This document shows, one piece after another, positions 15,875-16,719 of a stretch of DNA of 16,719 nucleotides. Source of the stretch: an uncultured Hyphomonadaceae bacterium (GTDB taxonomy: Bacteria > Pseudomonadota > Alphaproteobacteria > Caulobacterales > Hyphomonadaceae); the NCBI GenBank assembly GCA_938049795.1, contig CALLCD010000075.1, forward strand, positions 1-16,719, given 5' to 3'. A program made the translations under genes and the position numbers. The notes below the pieces were generated by a model. It was given only the letters and a program-made list of their open reading frames with translations. It did no database searches and was not told the DNA's origin. How positions within the stretch are numbered: position 1 is the stretch's first letter; every line of letters begins with the position of its first letter.

Positions 15875-16645
15875 ATGAAGAAAGTCTGTCTCATCCTCGG
15901 TGCTGGCGCCGGTATTGGCGGCCATGTTGCGCAGAAATTTGCCAGCGAAGACTATCATGCTGTCCTCTGCCGACGCAGCGACCGCGAAGGGCTCGACCAG
16001 CTCGTCGAGACGATCACATCAAGCGGCGGCTCGGCCAGCGGCCATTTGCTCAATGCGGTCGAAGACAACACAATCGAGACGCTGATTGCCGAGGTCGAAC
16101 AGAGCACCGGCCCGATCCACACCGTCCTGTTCAATCTCGGCGCGCAGATCGGCAATCGCACACTTGACGAGACAAGCCATAAAGCCTTCGAGCTTGGCTG
16201 GCGGATGGCAACCTTCGGCCTGTTCCGCCTTGCCAAAGCGGTTCTGCCGCACATGGTCTCGCGCGGGGCGGGCACGCTGCTGGTCACCTCGGCCACCGCC
16301 GCCATGCGCGGCAATGCGGGCCAGCACTCTCACGCCGCTGCGATGGCCGGACGGCGCATGCTCTGCCAGTCGCTCAATGCCGAGTACGCTGCCCAGGGCA
16401 TCCACGTCGTCCACATCATCATTGATGGCGCGGTTGATGCGCCCGACACGCTTGGCAAAATGCTCGGCCCCGACCTGTTCCAGAAACTGCGCGAGACGCG
16501 CGGGCTCGAAAAAGACGGGCTTCTATTGCCTGCCCAAATCGCCGAAACCTATTTCCACCTCGCCCACCAACACCGCTCCGCCTGGACCCACGAGTTAGAC
16601 CTACGCGCCCATTCCGACCTCGCCTGGTGGAACCATGCGCCTTGA
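15875..16645 (+). CDS. SDR-fold protein with degenerate catalytic motif
   Basis: 256 residues with a Rossmann fold of the short-chain dehydrogenase/reductase type: N-terminal nucleotide motif GAGAGIGGHVA, a basic CRRSDR near beta-2 suggesting NADP(H), FNLGAQ in place of the usual NNAG, and Ser139 in LVTSATAAMRGNAG. The expected Tyr-x-x-x-Lys is replaced by His153-Ala-Ala-Ala-Met157, so the standard proton relay is missing. After it come CQSLNAEYAAQGIHVVHIIIDGAVDAPDTLGK and an alpha-helical tail. Related SDRs with VVIDGAID-like motifs often have Phe instead of Tyr but, as far as I recall, keep the Lys. ATG at 15875 with AAGGA at 15863-15867. It is in one unit with the dioxygenase, so it may act on the same compound, bind a cofactor without redox chemistry, or use other residues. 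Confidence 0.85.
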   Translation: MKKVCLILGAGAGIGGHVAQKFASEDYHAVLCRRSDREGLDQLVETITSSGGSASGHLLNAVEDNTIETLIAEVEQSTGPIHTVLFNLGAQIGNRTLDETSHKAFELGWRMATFGLFRLAKAVLPHMVSRGAGTLLVTSATAAMRGNAGQHSHAAAMAGRRMLCQSLNAEYAAQGIHVVHIIIDGAVDAPDTLGKMLGPDLFQKLRETRGLEKDGLLLPAQIAETYFHLAHQHRSAWTHELDLRAHSDLAWWNHAP

Positions 16646-16719
16646 GGCTGGGGGAGGGGGCGAAGGTGCGATCAGCTCTATCGCCCGACATATTTCGCCC
16701 GTGGACGGATCTGTTTGCC

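Noticed and set aside
16646..16719. Start of another gene at the right edge
   Set aside because: The last 74 bases show no start with a ribosome site and no recognisable coding; the short minus-strand frame there is antisense to the SDR gene.
1..16719. CRISPR arrays, tRNA or rRNA genes, insertion sequences, phage genes
   Set aside because: No direct repeats with regular spacing, no cloverleaf or rRNA-like sequence, no transposase or integrase motif was seen on reading both strands.

Overview
This is a chromosomal stretch from an alphaproteobacterium. The evidence is the gene order ubiG / lysC - ptsP - rodZ-like - ispG, the protein sequences, and a moderately high G+C content with GC-rich third codon positions. 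The style of the accessory genes (an ABC permease fused to an M1 peptidase, DUF4139 proteins, a TauD-type dioxygenase with an SDR) fits a Caulobacterales, Hyphomonadales or Parvularculales type organism. That placement is inference, not a measurement. No rRNA, tRNA, CRISPR array, insertion sequence or phage gene was seen. No gene-free stretch exceeds 300 bases.

Left part (1-6520) is conserved housekeeping. A truncated ubiG (ubiquinone synthesis) points left. Everything else in the window points right. lysC (aspartokinase) and ptsP (enzyme I of the nitrogen PTS) are five bases apart and probably co-transcribed. After a 138-bp gap with a hairpin comes a RodZ-like membrane protein (helix-turn-helix, one membrane span, periplasmic DUF4115), then ispG of the MEP isoprenoid pathway. 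rodZ next to ispG is also the order in Escherichia coli. A weak terminator follows ispG.

Middle part (6592-11742) is a transport and peptidase operon behind a recognisable TTGACA promoter. It holds an ABC ATPase, a 1208-residue protein that joins a duplicated ABC-2 permease to a periplasmic M1-type zinc peptidase domain, and, overlapping by eight bases, a small histidine phosphatase with a Tat/lipoprotein signal. Together they look like an envelope export or processing machine whose substrate is unknown.

Right part (11743-16645) has two tandem, diverged, secreted DUF4139 paralogues. They are followed by a separate two-gene unit behind a good TTGACA-N18-TCTAAT promoter: a TauD/TfdA-type Fe(II)/2-oxoglutarate dioxygenase with all metal ligands, and an SDR-fold protein that has lost the usual Tyr-x-x-x-Lys catalytic pair. 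The least understood parts are the ABC-M1 fusion cluster, the DUF4139 pair and the divergent SDR.
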